Source: Arthrobacter castelli DSM 16402 (GTDB taxonomy: Bacteria; Actinomycetota; Actinomycetes; Actinomycetales; Micrococcaceae). From it: a DNA stretch of 64,000 bases. Every line of letters starts with the position of its first letter. Position 1 is the stretch's first letter. The position numbers were made by a program, and so were the translations under genes. The DNA lies in the NCBI RefSeq assembly GCF_000430705.1, contig NZ_AUMN01000011.1, forward strand, positions 90,295-154,294, in the 5' to 3' direction. Below are positions 24,155-31,482 of the stretch, in pieces. The notes beneath the pieces are model-generated. The model saw nothing but the letters and a program-made list of their open reading frames with translations. It did no database searches and had not been told where the DNA came from.

Positions 24155-25212
24155 TGCTGCTCACTGTTGAGCTTCGTGATCAAACTGTCCTGGTCGCCGG
24201 CGCCGCGGCTGCCGCGGCCCGGAGCATCCGCCGCTATCAGGCGGCCGGCGCCACCGTACGCACCCTGAATGCCCCGGGCGGCTTCCTCCCGCGGATGCTC
24301 GAAGGCGTCGCGCTGGTCACCGTGGTCGACGACGCGGGCGCGATGGTCGACGCCGGCGAGGACGGCGGCCGCTGGGCCACAGTGCGGTCGGAGTGCCGGA
24401 AACGCGGAATTCTGGTGACCCGCGACGAGCCGGCCGCTCCCAGCGGCTCAGTGACACTGGCCGGCGGCGGTCCGGGCAGTGACGATTTGCTCACGGTCAG
24501 GGCCCTGGCGGCGCTGGCCGATGCCGACGTTGTCTTCCACGACAGGCTTGCGCCATGGTCGCACCTGGAGGAACTGGCCGGCGGGGCGGAACTGGTCAAT
24601 GTTGGCAAGAGCCCGGGACATCACCCGGTCAGCCAGGCCGATATCGAGCACCAGATGGTGGCAGCCGCCCGGGCGGGACAAAACGTCGTGCGGCTCAAGG
24701 GCGGCGATCCGTTCGTCTTCGGCCGCGGCGGCGAAGAAGTCGCCGCCTGCACCGCGGCCGGCATTCCGGTCACAGTGGTGCCGGGTGTGACCAGTGCGGT
24801 GTCGGTACCAGCGGCGGCGGGGATCCCCGCCACCTGCCGGGGCGTCAGCCACATGTTTACCGTCATCTCAGGTCATGCGCCGTTAACTGACGACGAACAT
24901 CAACACCTGGCCGGACTCGGGGGCACAATTGTGGTGTTGATGGGTGTGGGAACGCTACCCCAGCTCGCGGCCGGGCTCCGGAAGGCAGGGATGAGAGCCG
25001 ATACACCGGTTGCCGTCGTCGAAAGCGGTTACAGCCACGCGCAACGGACCACCGTCTCCGATCTGGCCGGCATTGTCACCGCGGCGGGAACGGCCGGCTG
25101 CGCCCCGCCGGCCGTGCTGGTGATTGGCGACGTCGTCCGCCAGGGCCGCGATTGGCAACAACACCTCCCCGGCCCGCCGGGTACACCGGAACCGCGGTGG
25201 ACGCATGAATGA
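24154..25212 (+). CDS. cobA: Uroporphyrinogen-III C-methyltransferase (sirohaem pathway)
   Basis: 352 residues. Residues about 100-345 are the SAM-dependent methyltransferase: LAGGGPGSDDLLTVRA, VFHDRLAP, GKSPGHHPVSQ, and RLKGGDPFVFGRGGEE, all standard for SUMT/CobA, which turns uroporphyrinogen III into precorrin-2. The N-terminal 100 residues look like a shrunken CysG-B (precorrin-2 dehydrogenase) domain, but the dinucleotide loop reads AGAAAAAARS instead of GGGxVAxRK, so NAD binding may be lost. The next gene starts inside its last codons. Confidence 0.92.
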   Translation: MLLTVELRDQTVLVAGAAAAAARSIRRYQAAGATVRTLNAPGGFLPRMLEGVALVTVVDDAGAMVDAGEDGGRWATVRSECRKRGILVTRDEPAAPSGSVTLAGGGPGSDDLLTVRALAALADADVVFHDRLAPWSHLEELAGGAELVNVGKSPGHHPVSQADIEHQMVAAARAGQNVVRLKGGDPFVFGRGGEEVAACTAAGIPVTVVPGVTSAVSVPAAAGIPATCRGVSHMFTVISGHAPLTDDEHQHLAGLGGTIVVLMGVGTLPQLAAGLRKAGMRADTPVAVVESGYSHAQRTTVSDLAGIVTAAGTAGCAPPAVLVIGDVVRQGRDWQQHLPGPPGTPEPRWTHE

Positions 25213-26305
25213 CGCGGTCATCTCCGGATTCCGGATCGGCGTCACTTCCCACCGGCGCTCTGAAGACCTGATCGAGGCGCTGGAACGGCGCGGCGCCACG
25301 GTGATCCATGCCCCGGCGATGAAGATTGCTCCGGTGGCCGAGGATCTTCCGCTGACCCGGGACACCGAGGCGGTCCTGGCCGCGCGCCCGGACATCACCG
25401 TGATCACCACAGCTTACGGTCGGCGCCGCTGGACAGAAGCGGCCGATGCCGCCGGTCTGGGTGAATACTTGGTTGAAACCCTTGACAGATCGCGGATATT
25501 CGTCCGTGGTCCCAAGGCACGCGGGGCCGTGCGTGCAAATGGACTGGACGACGCCGGAATCAGCGCCGACGAGCGGACATCCACCTTGGTCGACATGCTG
25601 CTCGCCGAGCCGCTCCGGGGCCAAACCATCGCCTTCCAGCAGCACGGATACGCCGACTTCGAACAGCTGGAGCGGCTCCGTGCCGCCGGGGCCCGGGTGC
25701 TGACCGTCGCCCCCTACCGATGGTTCAAGCCGGAAGGAGCCGATGACAAAGTCCCGCAGCTGATCGAATCCATATGCGCCGGCCATCTCGACGTTGTCAC
25801 CTTCACCAGTGCGCCGGCCGTCGATGCCCTCTGGAGCACCTCCCGGGAAATGGATCTGTCCGGCCGGCTCACGGCTGCCTTCCAAAGCACAGTGGTGTCG
25901 GCCGCCGTCGGCCCCGTCACCGCGCAACCTCTCATCGACGTCGGCGTGGAGCCGATCATGCCGGAGCGCTACAGGATGGGAGCCCTCATCCGGCTGGTGG
26001 TGGAGCACCTGTCCGAGCACGGGGTGCAACGTTGCGAAACCGCCTTTGGGCAGGTGGAGGTGCGGGGCGACACCGTGACCGTGGCAGGGACCAGCTGCTA
26101 CATGCCGCCTGCCCCGATGGCCGTCTTCCGTGCCTTGGTCGCGGCCGGCGGGGCGGTGCTGAGCCGCGATGCGCTGTCCGACCGACTGCCGGCTGGTTCC
26201 GGTGCCCACGCCGTCGACATGGCTGTCAGCCGGCTGCGTACCGCGCTGCCCGAGCCCAAGCTGATCGCCACCGTCGTCAAGCGTGGCTACCGCCTGAGCG
26301 TCTAG
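25205..26305 (+). CDS. Uroporphyrinogen-III synthase-like protein fused to a winged-helix DNA-binding domain
   Basis: 366 residues from ATG 25205, overlapping the cobA stop. Residues about 1-260 match the two-lobed HemD fold (VTSHRRSEDLIEALERRGA, AVGPVTAQPL). Residues about 275-366 form an OmpR-type winged helix (VLSRDALSDRLPAGSGAHAVDMAVSRLR... then VVKRGYRLSV). This HemD-plus-effector fusion is known in actinobacteria next to nitrite reductase genes (Rv0260c type). It may sense a tetrapyrrole and regulate the nir operon, make uroporphyrinogen III, or both. It is last in the nirB operon. Confidence 0.85.
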   Translation: MNDAVISGFRIGVTSHRRSEDLIEALERRGATVIHAPAMKIAPVAEDLPLTRDTEAVLAARPDITVITTAYGRRRWTEAADAAGLGEYLVETLDRSRIFVRGPKARGAVRANGLDDAGISADERTSTLVDMLLAEPLRGQTIAFQQHGYADFEQLERLRAAGARVLTVAPYRWFKPEGADDKVPQLIESICAGHLDVVTFTSAPAVDALWSTSREMDLSGRLTAAFQSTVVSAAVGPVTAQPLIDVGVEPIMPERYRMGALIRLVVEHLSEHGVQRCETAFGQVEVRGDTVTVAGTSCYMPPAPMAVFRALVAAGGAVLSRDALSDRLPAGSGAHAVDMAVSRLRTALPEPKLIATVVKRGYRLSV

Positions 26306-26338
26306 GCTGAGCCAATAGCGGTGCTCCCGACGAAGGTA

Positions 26339-26400
26339 CCCATACCACCCAAGACGGTGGTCCGCGCCCAAAACGGTGGTCCGCACAGCCATTCTCGACA
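26339..26400. repeat. ACGGTGGTCCGC repeat, left flank of the AbiEi-like gene
   Basis: AGACGGTGGTCCGC and AAACGGTGGTCCGC occur in tandem (about 26351-26382), followed by CCATTCTCGAC at 26389-26399. The same arrangement (ACGGTGGT...CCGTTCTCGAC) recurs at 27700-27727 on the other side of the gene at 26531-27511. Confidence 0.55.
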
Positions 26401-26530
26401 GGAAGGACCGTTCCCGGCCCGAGGATATCGGAGTGCTGCGGATCAACGTTCCGACTTCGGGCAGTGACGGTTATCCACAGCCGGGCCCTTACCCATCCGC
26501 TGAAGCACGCATTGGCGGAAGACTGAATGC

Positions 26531-27511
26531 ATGTCACACCGAAAAGTCATGCTGGACATTCAGCGCTCCTGGCCGCAGTTCGACGTTGTCACAGCCCGGG
26601 AACTTACTACCGCAGGCATTGGCGACAAGCTTCGTCGGGCCGGCGTGAAGTTAGGCGTTCTCTACAAATTGCGACGCGGGGCGTACGTCCGCGCGGACTT
26701 ATGGGACGGGGCCACACTCGCGATGCGCGAACTGATGCGCATTCGTGCACATTTCCTTTCAACACCGCACGCAGGCGTCTATACCCACGCCACCGCAGCC
26801 CGATTGCACGGGCTGCACGTATGGGACGTGCCGCCGCTGATCCATTTGAGTCAACCATTCGCCTCGACCCGCTCGGCCCGGGGGCCGGACACGGTGACCT
26901 ATCATCAGCATCTTGACGCCGCCGACATCGTCACGCTGAACGGTCCGCGTGGCGAACGCTACGCGGTTACCAGTCCCGAACGAACCGTGGTCGATTGTGC
27001 CCGGACATTGGAAGAGCACCGGGCAGCAATCATAGGCGATCACGCTCTCCGTGAGGGGGCAGACTGGGAACAGATGCATTCTCTACTGCGGGCGATGACG
27101 GGCACCCGCGGTATACGCAAGGCACGTTCCGTCGTCGCGGCTCTGGACGGGCGATCTGAGTCACCGGGCGAGACTCGTACCAGGTTGCTCTTCCGTTCCT
27201 TCGACGTCCCGATGCCGGAGCCCCAGATTCATGTGCGAAGCAGAGTGGGACGCCATCGCGGGGACTTCGGCTGGCGGGGATTGAAGCTGATCGCCGAATT
27301 CGACGGGAAGTCGAAATACTTCGAATACCATCCGACGGATGAGGCGATTTACGCTGAACGACGGAGGGAGAGGGCCCTGATGGAGGAGAATTGGAGCTTT
27401 CTTCGAATCGAATGGCGCGATCTGTCACGACCGTGGGAGTTGAAGGCACGTCTGCTCAGGGCTATGCAGAGGGCTGCTGCCTGGAGCGGAATAAGAGACA
27501 ACGCGGGGTGA
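26531..27511 (+). CDS. AbiEi-like antitoxin-domain protein with DUF559/Vsr-like endonuclease C-terminus
   Basis: 326 residues. The N-terminal part (FDVVTARELTTAGIGDKLRR, LRRGAYV) is the winged-helix/AbiEi-type domain; the middle has YTHATAARLHGL and TSPERTVVDCARTL, typical of actinobacterial 'type IV TA AbiEi' proteins. The C-terminus (HRGDFGW...LIAEFDGKSKYF, then ERRRERALMEENWSFLRIEWRDL) matches the DUF559/very-short-patch-repair-like nuclease fold with conserved D and E-x-D/K residues. No AbiEii nucleotidyltransferase gene is adjacent, so it is a stand-alone member. Function is unproven; a DNA-cleaving or regulatory role is plausible. Related repeats flank it. Confidence 0.75.
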   Translation: MSHRKVMLDIQRSWPQFDVVTARELTTAGIGDKLRRAGVKLGVLYKLRRGAYVRADLWDGATLAMRELMRIRAHFLSTPHAGVYTHATAARLHGLHVWDVPPLIHLSQPFASTRSARGPDTVTYHQHLDAADIVTLNGPRGERYAVTSPERTVVDCARTLEEHRAAIIGDHALREGADWEQMHSLLRAMTGTRGIRKARSVVAALDGRSESPGETRTRLLFRSFDVPMPEPQIHVRSRVGRHRGDFGWRGLKLIAEFDGKSKYFEYHPTDEAIYAERRRERALMEENWSFLRIEWRDLSRPWELKARLLRAMQRAAAWSGIRDNAG

Positions 27512-27594
27512 TTCATGCGCGCAGGCTGCTTTCGGCAGCAGTCACAAACGGCGATACTACGATGGCCGGCCACTGCAAGGATGGAGTTGTCGGC

Positions 27595-27689
27595 GGTCTT
27601 CACCCACGAGAACGGGCCGAGTCACCGGCGGTCTTCACCCACGAGAACGGGCCGAGTCACCGGCGGTCTTCACCCACGAGAACGGGCCG
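27595..27689. repeat. 35-bp tandem repeat, 2.7 copies
   Basis: The unit starts GGTCTTCACCCACGAGAACG and ends with GGCCGAGTCACCGGC. Copies begin at 27595, 27630 and 27665 (the last is partial, 25 bases) and are identical. It contains ACGAGAACGG, a variant of the GTCGAGAACGG motif seen elsewhere in the window. No spacers are present, so it is not a CRISPR array. Confidence 0.85.
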
Positions 27690-27699
27690 CAACGTCGAC

Positions 27700-27728
27700 A
27701 ACGGTGGTGACCGCAACCGTTCTCGACA
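27700..27728. repeat. ACGGTGGT...CCGTTCTCGAC repeat, right flank of the AbiEi-like gene
   Basis: ACGGTGGTGACCGC is followed by CCGTTCTCGAC at 27717-27727, matching the block at 26365-26399 with a few changes. The rest of the gap (27729-27900) shows no gene. Confidence 0.5.
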
Positions 27729-27900
27729 GCGAACACCGTCCTGCTTCAACAGCTCGAAAACCGACGCCAAGGAAGCGCGGGAGCTTACCGTGCAATGTGG
27801 CGTGGACTGCGTGACAGGGACCGTTCGACTTGGATGCTCTGTCCTGAGCAGTTGATCACCCAGTCTGCCGGGCAGCTGCGTAGGAGCCGGAAGTGTGAGG

Positions 27901-29052
27901 TCAGTTCCGCCAGCGCCGACCCCACGCGGTCAATGCCGCCAGTCCACCCGTGACAGCGAGAACTGACAGGCTCAGCACTATAGTCGGCAGCATGTGTGCG
28001 GTAAGCACACCGATGATGCCGATGACAACCAGGATCCCCGCGGCGATAAACCGTGATTGGGCCAAGTGTCCGAAGCGGGACCGGAGGAACAGCACGTTCC
28101 CGAGCAGGTAGACGAGAGGGCCGCCGGCAGTGACGATGACGATTGCAGTGGTGAGGTGCTCATGCGACAGGCGCAGCTCCGTGGAGACGGCGACGAGGAT
28201 CGCGCCAAGCACCATGAAGGCATGGGCATAGGCATAGGCCGACCGCAGTGCCGACGTCGAACCGCTCCCGCCCCGCACGTCATGCCCGGCCAGTGCGAAA
28301 TAGTTCCACCACAGCACGAAGAGGCCCGCGAACCCGAGGAAGAGACTGAGCGCGAGTGAAGGATCGAAAACACCCTCATCGACAATCGTGCCGCCCATGA
28401 GCAGGATCGATTCGCCCAGGGCGATGATGAACACCAACCGATTGCGTTCAGCCAGGTGATTCGCGTCGGCGTCCCACAAATGCATGGGAGCGCCACCCAC
28501 GCCGGGCACCCGGTAGTGGGCCATAGGTGCCGCATAGTCGACGACCACTGCCAAGACCCATACGAGCATTCGGAGTTCCGGGTCGAGGAATGCCCCGGCA
28601 ACCCACAACAGGCCGGCCGCCAGCGTCCAGATCAGCAGCATCTTGTAATTCGTGGCCAACTGCTGTCCGCGGAAGGCGGCCATCATGAAGACCGGGCGGG
28701 CGATGCCCATGAACAGATAGCAGCCGACGAACAGCCAGACCCCGTCCCCGAAAGCGGACGGGATGGCGACCGACATGCCGAGTGCTGCGAGCATCAGGAC
28801 GCCGGTCAACAGTTGTACGGCGGTGCGTGAGGGATTCAGCCAGTTCATCGCCCAGGCGGTGTAGTTCCATCCCCACCACACGGCGGCGAAGACGATGAAT
28901 GTTTCCGCTGCACCTTGCCAACTCAGGTGTTCGAGGAGCAAGTGGGAGAGCTGGACGATGGCGAAAACGTAGACCAGGTCGAAGAACAGCTCGACCGGGC
29001 CAACTTCAGAGCGCTTCTCCGCCGGGCGCCCCAGCGCAGATTGAACAGTCAT
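27901..29052 (-). CDS. ltrA: Low temperature requirement protein A (LtrA) family membrane protein
   Basis: 383 residues with about eleven or twelve hydrophobic helices. The family hallmarks are present: EVGPVELFFDLVYVFAIVQLS near residues 15-35, WWGWNYTAW, and LGESILLMGG. LtrA proteins are membrane proteins of unknown biochemistry, first noted in Listeria for growth in the cold. It starts 14 bases after the NTF2-like gene and is last of a three-gene operon probably controlled by the divergent TetR regulator. Confidence 0.88.
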   Translation of the reverse strand: MTVQSALGRPAEKRSEVGPVELFFDLVYVFAIVQLSHLLLEHLSWQGAAETFIVFAAVWWGWNYTAWAMNWLNPSRTAVQLLTGVLMLAALGMSVAIPSAFGDGVWLFVGCYLFMGIARPVFMMAAFRGQQLATNYKMLLIWTLAAGLLWVAGAFLDPELRMLVWVLAVVVDYAAPMAHYRVPGVGGAPMHLWDADANHLAERNRLVFIIALGESILLMGGTIVDEGVFDPSLALSLFLGFAGLFVLWWNYFALAGHDVRGGSGSTSALRSAYAYAHAFMVLGAILVAVSTELRLSHEHLTTAIVIVTAGGPLVYLLGNVLFLRSRFGHLAQSRFIAAGILVVIGIIGVLTAHMLPTIVLSLSVLAVTGGLAALTAWGRRWRN

Positions 29053-29066
29053 GATGAGGAGATCTT

Positions 29067-29396
29067 TCAGCCCTCGCGAATGGTCATCGATGCCAGCTTG
29101 TCACCGGCGACTTGGAAGTCGAAACGGGACAGACCATTGGCGTGGGTACTCCGCCAGTCACCGACTACTGTGACGACGTCGTCATCCGCAGTGACCTGCT
29201 GCGGAGTCAAAATGCCGTTGGCGCCGATGAACTCCTTGTCACTCCAGCTTTTGATGGCCTCCCGGCCGGTGAATATCCTCCCCCAGTCGTCAACGAAACC
29301 ATCGGAAGTGAAGGCGTCGAGGAAACCGGCGTCGTCGTTACGGTTGACGGTGTCAATGAACGAAGCCACCGGCTCCGGAATTTTTATATCGCCCAT
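29067..29396 (-). CDS. SnoaL/NTF2-like fold protein
   Basis: 109 residues with the nuclear-transport-factor-2 pattern: PVASFIDTVNRNDDAGFLDAF, GREAIKSWSDKEF, then beta strands ending FDFQVAGDKLASMTIREG. Such small cone-shaped proteins are isomerases, hydrolases or ligand binders. The substrate is unknown. It lies between the SDR and LtrA genes in one operon. Confidence 0.8.
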   Translation of the reverse strand: MGDIKIPEPVASFIDTVNRNDDAGFLDAFTSDGFVDDWGRIFTGREAIKSWSDKEFIGANGILTPQQVTADDDVVTVVGDWRSTHANGLSRFDFQVAGDKLASMTIREG

Positions 29397-29447
29397 GGAC
29401 TCAATCCTTTCATCAGTAGGGCTGCCCTGGACAGCAGGTGGCGCTGA

Positions 29448-30203
29448 TCAGCGGGTCGTGTAACCGCCGTTGGCGAAGATCGTCTGGCCCGTGATCCACC
29501 AACCCTCTGTCGCCAGGAACCGCACGATTGGGGCAATGTCTTCGATCTGGGTCAGCTGATTGCCCATGGCCTGCGACTTGTGGAACTCGACCCGTTCCGG
29601 GGTTTCCTGTGGGTAGAAGAAGGGGGTGTCCATCGGCCCGGGCGCCAGTGCAGTGACCGAGATTCCACGGTCGGCAAGTTCCTTGGCCGCCGCCCGGGTG
29701 AAGTGTTCGACGGGCGACTTTCCACCTGCATAGGTGGAATAGCCATCGGTGAAAGCAGCCAGCAAAGCTGTGACGATGGTGATAATTTTGCCGCCGTCGG
29801 CAACTGACTTGCCGGCTTCCTTCATGAAGAAGTACGCGGCCTTGGAGTTGATGTCGAACATCGAGTCATACTCTTCTTCAGTCGTCTCTGCCATCGGCTT
29901 GCGCAATACCTTGCCGACGGTGTTGACCGCAACATCGACCTTGCCCAGGGCGGCCTCAGCGTCGGCAAAAAGCTTCTCCACATGTGCCGGCACGGTGAGA
30001 TCACCAGAGAGGGTCACACCCCGGCGGCCCGCGGACTCCACGGCCGCGAGTGTTTCTTCGGCCGCAGGTTTCGTCGACGCCGAGTTGTAGTGGATCACTA
30101 CATCGGCACCGGCTTCAGCGGCCTGGCGGCTGATCAGCCCGCCCAGGTTCTTGGCACCACCAGCGACGAGAACAACCTTGTTTTCCAGCGTTGTGATCGG
30201 CAT
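29448..30203 (-). CDS. SDR family oxidoreductase
   Basis: 251 residues. The cofactor loop reads VAGGAKNLGGLIS (a GGxxNxG variant), followed by the adenine-binding Asp in SGDLTV, VNTVGK instead of NNAG, and the catalytic YAGGK. The C-terminal PIVRFLATEGWWITGQTIFANGG is typical of classical SDRs. It probably reduces or oxidises a small ketone/alcohol with NAD(P)H. It is first in the SDR-NTF2-LtrA operon and starts 66 bases from the divergent TetR-type gene. Confidence 0.88.
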   Translation of the reverse strand: MPITTLENKVVLVAGGAKNLGGLISRQAAEAGADVVIHYNSASTKPAAEETLAAVESAGRRGVTLSGDLTVPAHVEKLFADAEAALGKVDVAVNTVGKVLRKPMAETTEEEYDSMFDINSKAAYFFMKEAGKSVADGGKIITIVTALLAAFTDGYSTYAGGKSPVEHFTRAAAKELADRGISVTALAPGPMDTPFFYPQETPERVEFHKSQAMGNQLTQIEDIAPIVRFLATEGWWITGQTIFANGGYTTR

Positions 30204-30240
30204 GTGTCTCCTTCTTCTGTTTCACTGATCCATTGAATCT

Positions 30241-30266
30241 GTATCGAAGCTATACACTACTATAGC
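30241..30266. promoter_or_regulatory. TetR-type operator candidate
   Basis: A perfect inverted repeat GCTATA-CACTAC-TATAGC at 30249-30266 overlaps GTAT...ATAC at 30241-30255. It lies between the SDR and TetR genes and ends 3 bases before the GTG start of the regulator, which fits autorepression. Confidence 0.55.
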
Positions 30267-30269
30267 AAT

Positions 30270-30980
30270 GTGACAGAGAAACGCAACATCGATACACGGC
30301 ACCGGCTCCTGGAAGCTGCGGCCGGGCTCATCGCCGCAGCTCCAGGCAAAGACGTGCCGCTGCGGACGATCTGTGAAAAGGCCGGTGTCAAACTGCCAAC
30401 CCTGTATCACTTCTTCGGCAGCAAGGATGGCCTGCTCGATGCGGTTATCGAGCACGGATTTGATCTCTACATGGGCGTAAAGGGATCGCACGAAAGCAGC
30501 GGGGACCCTATTCAGGACATCCGCGATGGCTGGGACGCCCATGTCGCATTTGGTCTCGCCAACCCTGGCTTCTACGCCCTGATGTATGGTCAGGTCGCGC
30601 CCGGAAGCCGGCCGGCGGCCCAGGAACGCCCCACAAAGGTGCTCAAGGAATTGGCGATCAAAGCTGAGCAGCAGGGGTTGCTCGTCGTTACGGCCGACCA
30701 GGCAACGGCGCACATCCTTGCGGCGAACATCGGCGTCACGCTCCGCCAAATGACCAATGACGCTCCGGACCCTTCACTGTCGGGCGCTGCCCGCGAAGCC
30801 ACCATCGCCGCCATCACCGGAACACACCCTCTGACGGGGACGGATGACCGGGCCGAGGCCGCATCGGTCCTGCTGTCCAAACTCGCGAATGGACCTTCTG
30901 AGTTGCCGGAACCGGAAATGGCGCTGCTGCGCCACTGGCTCATCCGGCTGGCCCGGCCGCAGAGTGGGACTTCTGCGTAG
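30270..30980 (+). CDS. TetR/AcrR family transcriptional regulator
   Basis: 236 residues from GTG 30270. The N-terminal helix-turn-helix is clear (RHRLLEAAAGLIAAAPGKD..., ICEKAGVKLPTLYHFFGSKDGLLDAVIEHGF). The C-terminal ligand-binding domain is less conserved. It most likely represses the divergent SDR-NTF2-LtrA operon and itself through the palindrome overlapping its start. Its ligand is unknown. Confidence 0.88.
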   Translation: MTEKRNIDTRHRLLEAAAGLIAAAPGKDVPLRTICEKAGVKLPTLYHFFGSKDGLLDAVIEHGFDLYMGVKGSHESSGDPIQDIRDGWDAHVAFGLANPGFYALMYGQVAPGSRPAAQERPTKVLKELAIKAEQQGLLVVTADQATAHILAANIGVTLRQMTNDAPDPSLSGAAREATIAAITGTHPLTGTDDRAEAASVLLSKLANGPSELPEPEMALLRHWLIRLARPQSGTSA

Positions 30981-31027
30981 GGTTAAGGATTCATACCGAC
31001 GAACGGACGAATTCGCACCATCCGGAG

Positions 31028-31431
31028 CCACACACGGTAACAGTTGATTCTTCAGCAGCCAGGTTCGATGGAATGCGCCGGCATTGGGAAGAGTACGGTT
31101 TCGGTGTTTGGGCCGTCTTTACCCAAGCGGAACCGGACACCCTCATCGGTTTCACGGGACTCTCCCACAGGAATGTTCATGGCCGCGACGCCCTCAACCT
31201 CTATTACCGGTACGATCCGGCGGCATGGGGCAAAGGATACGCAACCGAAGGTGCCCGGAAGCAGTAGCGCAGGCGGATGGGCTCCTCCCTGGCCTTCCCG
31301 TCCTCGCATACACTTCCCCGGATAACACTGGATCGCAAAGGACAGCTTTGGCCGCAGGCCTGTCCAGGCGCGGGGACCTTGACGTCGATAATGGCCCATT
31401 CGTGGACGTATACCTCGCCCGTGGTTGGTAG
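31028..31431 (+). pseudogene. Broken GNAT acetyltransferase gene
   Basis: One frame reads MRRHWEEYGFGVWAVF...LIGFTGLSHRN...YRYDPAAWGKGYATEGARK and then meets a stop at about 31266. The adjacent frame continues AVAQADGLLPGLPVLAYTSPDNTGSQRTALAAGLSR and ends ...VDVYLARGW at 31431. Together these give the GNAT core (WGKGYATE is the acetyl-CoA loop). A single-base change near 31260 breaks the gene. The expected N-terminal strand is also missing. It is most likely a decayed N-acetyltransferase, unless the frameshift is a sequencing error. Confidence 0.7.
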
Positions 31432-31482
31432 GACCAGGACAGCGAAACCGTGGCTGGCAGGACCCTGATCGATGGAACAGAC

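Noticed and set aside
27595..27689. Possible CRISPR array in the 35-bp repeats
   Set aside because: Copies are directly adjacent with no spacers, and no cas genes are present.
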